Of a DNA stretch of 63,642 bases, positions 62,582-63,642 are shown one piece after another (the stretch's first letter is position 1; every line of letters starts with the position of its first letter). Both the position numbers and the translations under genes were made by a program. The stretch spans positions 1-63,642 of the forward strand of contig JAXKVY010000006.1 of assembly GCA_036172455.1 (NCBI GenBank), in the 5' to 3' direction. The DNA is from Candidatus Izemoplasma sp. Lineage in GTDB: Bacteria; Bacillota_I; Bacilli_A; Izemoplasmatales; Izemoplasmataceae. The notes under the pieces are model-generated. The model was given only the letters and a program-made list of their open reading frames with translations, was not told where the DNA came from and searched no databases.

Positions 62582-63499
62582 ATGATTTATCATTCAATAT
62601 ATGAAACAATAGGCAATACCCCTATTATAAACATTAGTCACTTAACAAATAAGGGCGCAGCTAAACTTTATGTTAAGCTTGAATGGTTTAACCCTGGTGG
62701 TAGCGTAAAAGATCGAATTGCGATGAATATGATTGACGCTGCTGAAAGAGAAGGACTATTGACACCAGGCGATACAATAGTAGAACCGACCAGTGGGAAC
62801 ACAGGTATTGGTTTAGCAATGATTGCAGCCGCAAAAGGCTATAAAGCAATCTTAACAATGCCCGATAGTTTAAGTATAGAACGCCGTAAAATCTTAAAAG
62901 GATATGGTGCAAAACTGATTTTAACCCCTGCTGAAAAAGGGATGAAAGAATCCATTCGTGTGGCACAAGAACTTGTTGATGAACATGGCTACTTTATGCC
63001 AATGCAATTTGACAATGAAAACAATCCTTTAGCCCATGAAAATACTACAGCAAAAGAAATTATTAATGATTTACCGCAAATTACACACTTCATTGCTGGA
63101 GTTGGTACAGGAGGCACCATCACAGGCGTTGGACGTGCTTTAAAACGCTATAACCAAGCTATTCAAATTATCGCAGTAGAACCTGAAACAAGCGCAGTTA
63201 TTAGTGGTGAAGATCCTGGTAAACATACCATTCAAGGTATTGGTGCAGGATTTGTTCCAAGTGTCCTTGATCGTAGTGTTATAGATAATGTGACGACCAT
63301 TAATGATGATATTTCTTACGAAACAGCCCGTAAATTAGCCAAAGAAGATGGGCTATTTGTTGGAATTTCTAGCGGCGCTAACATCTATGCGGCAATACAA
63401 CTAGCTAACTCATTATCAAGCGATGACATTGTATTAACTGTCTCTGCAAGTAATGCTGAACGTTACTTATCCACAAGTTTATTTGAAGATGAGGAGTAA
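62582..63499 (+). CDS. cysK: Cysteine synthase (O-acetylserine sulfhydrylase)
   Basis: A 305-residue PLP enzyme: YETIGNTPIINISHL at the N-terminus, the PLP lysine in NPGGSVKDRIAM near 45, the substrate loop PTSGNTGIGLAM near 70, phosphate-binding GVGTGGTITGVGRAL near 175 and the serine in FVGISSGANIYAA near 260. It forms cysteine from O-acetylserine and sulfide. ATG follows GGAGG. The IS-like element begins 24 bases after its stop. Confidence 0.93.
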   Translation: MIYHSIYETIGNTPIINISHLTNKGAAKLYVKLEWFNPGGSVKDRIAMNMIDAAEREGLLTPGDTIVEPTSGNTGIGLAMIAAAKGYKAILTMPDSLSIERRKILKGYGAKLILTPAEKGMKESIRVAQELVDEHGYFMPMQFDNENNPLAHENTTAKEIINDLPQITHFIAGVGTGGTITGVGRALKRYNQAIQIIAVEPETSAVISGEDPGKHTIQGIGAGFVPSVLDRSVIDNVTTINDDISYETARKLAKEDGLFVGISSGANIYAAIQLANSLSSDDIVLTVSASNAERYLSTSLFEDEE

Positions 63500-63523
63500 T
63501 ATATATAAAAAGACGATTAAATG

Positions 63524-63642
63524 AACTGCACCCAAAAACTTGGACATAGGAAACTATGAAAAAGAAAGGGTGCAGTTTTTATATGGCAAAATATTCAATA
63601 GAGTTTAAGAAGGAAGTCGTTGAGAATTACAAGAAAAATGGT
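63524..63642 (+). mobile_element. Left end of an IS3-like insertion sequence (cut by window edge)
   Basis: Begins with AACTGCACCCAAAAACTTGG, typical of IS3-family termini, and leads into a transposase-like reading frame. An inverted repeat AACTGCACCC (63524-63533) / GGGTGCAGTT (63568-63577) can fold in the leader. The right end is outside the window. Confidence 0.75.
63583..63642 (+). CDS. IS3-family transposase OrfA, 5' fragment
   Basis: Twenty residues, MAKYSIEFKKEVVENYKKNG, run to the window edge. The pattern (S-x-E-F-K-x-x-x-V-x-x-Y) is the usual N-terminus of the helix-turn-helix protein OrfA of IS3-type elements, which binds the element ends. The ribosome site AAAGGG lies inside the leader inverted repeat and would be hidden in the folded RNA. 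Confidence 0.75.
   Translation, partial: MAKYSIEFKKEVVENYKKNG

Overview
This window is AT-rich chromosomal DNA from a low-GC bacterium of the Firmicutes/Mollicutes side. TGA is used as a stop (for example at the end of the PHP-domain gene near 41284) and tryptophan is TGG, so the code is standard and not that of Mycoplasma. Fermentative genes (PTS sugar uptake, ferredoxin-dependent 2-oxoacid oxidoreductase, a HydABC-like operon, fumarase plus malic enzyme), wall-less-compatible content and no sporulation genes would fit an Izemoplasma-like anaerobe, but no rRNA is present and that placement is an inference.

Layout. 0-2 kb: MarR regulator with a membrane-anchored protein. 2-10.6 kb: a minus-strand carbohydrate block (mannose-6-P isomerase, HPr, transaldolase-type enzyme, split transketolase, ascorbate-type PTS IIC and IIB, PRD activator carrying IIA and IIB-like domains, DeoR regulator) with a CcpA-type cre site. 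10.6-11.35 kb: a gene-free scar holding a decayed PTS IIB-like remnant and a decayed insertion-sequence end. 11.35-15.1 kb: TetR regulator, CPA2-type antiporter, small protein, PfkB kinase. 15.1-17.5 kb: two-gene module of a TPR-like protein and a membrane protein with a HEPN-like motif. 17.6-23.7 kb: iorAB under two cre-like sites, phosphatase, surE, GltS-like transporter, nuclease-like protein. 24.1-25.6 kb: thirteen tRNAs and one pseudo-tRNA in two transcription units. 25.65-33.7 kb: MazG-like, DUF951, MscS, parB, parA, a perfect dyad of two consensus DnaA boxes, two paralogous membrane proteins resembling degenerate HD-GYP proteins, rsmG, mnmG.

Right of 33.7 kb most genes switch to the plus strand. 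33.8-38.6 kb: two-component system, HAD phosphatase, ArsR-like regulator, SRP RNA downstream of tadA, tdk. 38.9-45.8 kb: a nine-gene operon (NuoE-like, DRTGG-like, ATPase, DRTGG-like, PHP, ATPase, ferredoxin-like, NuoF-like, HydA-like). 45.8-55.6 kb: nitroreductase, MFS, L31, fumarase-malic enzyme operon, beta-propeller/LytTR pair, Maf, MFS. 55.7-63.5 kb: tilS-hpt-ftsH-rqcP, zinc-binding lipoprotein, lysS, cysK, then the left end of an IS3-like element that is cut by the window edge.

The strongest anomaly is the HydA-like protein: all its electron-relay iron-sulfur motifs are intact, but three of the four cysteines that hold the H-cluster are replaced (Ser, Ser, His) and the surrounding loops are rewritten. 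The operon therefore looks like a HydABC-type complex without hydrogenase chemistry. Secondary candidates are the TPR/HEPN-like membrane module, the LytTR/beta-propeller pair and the degenerate HD-GYP pair between parA and rsmG.
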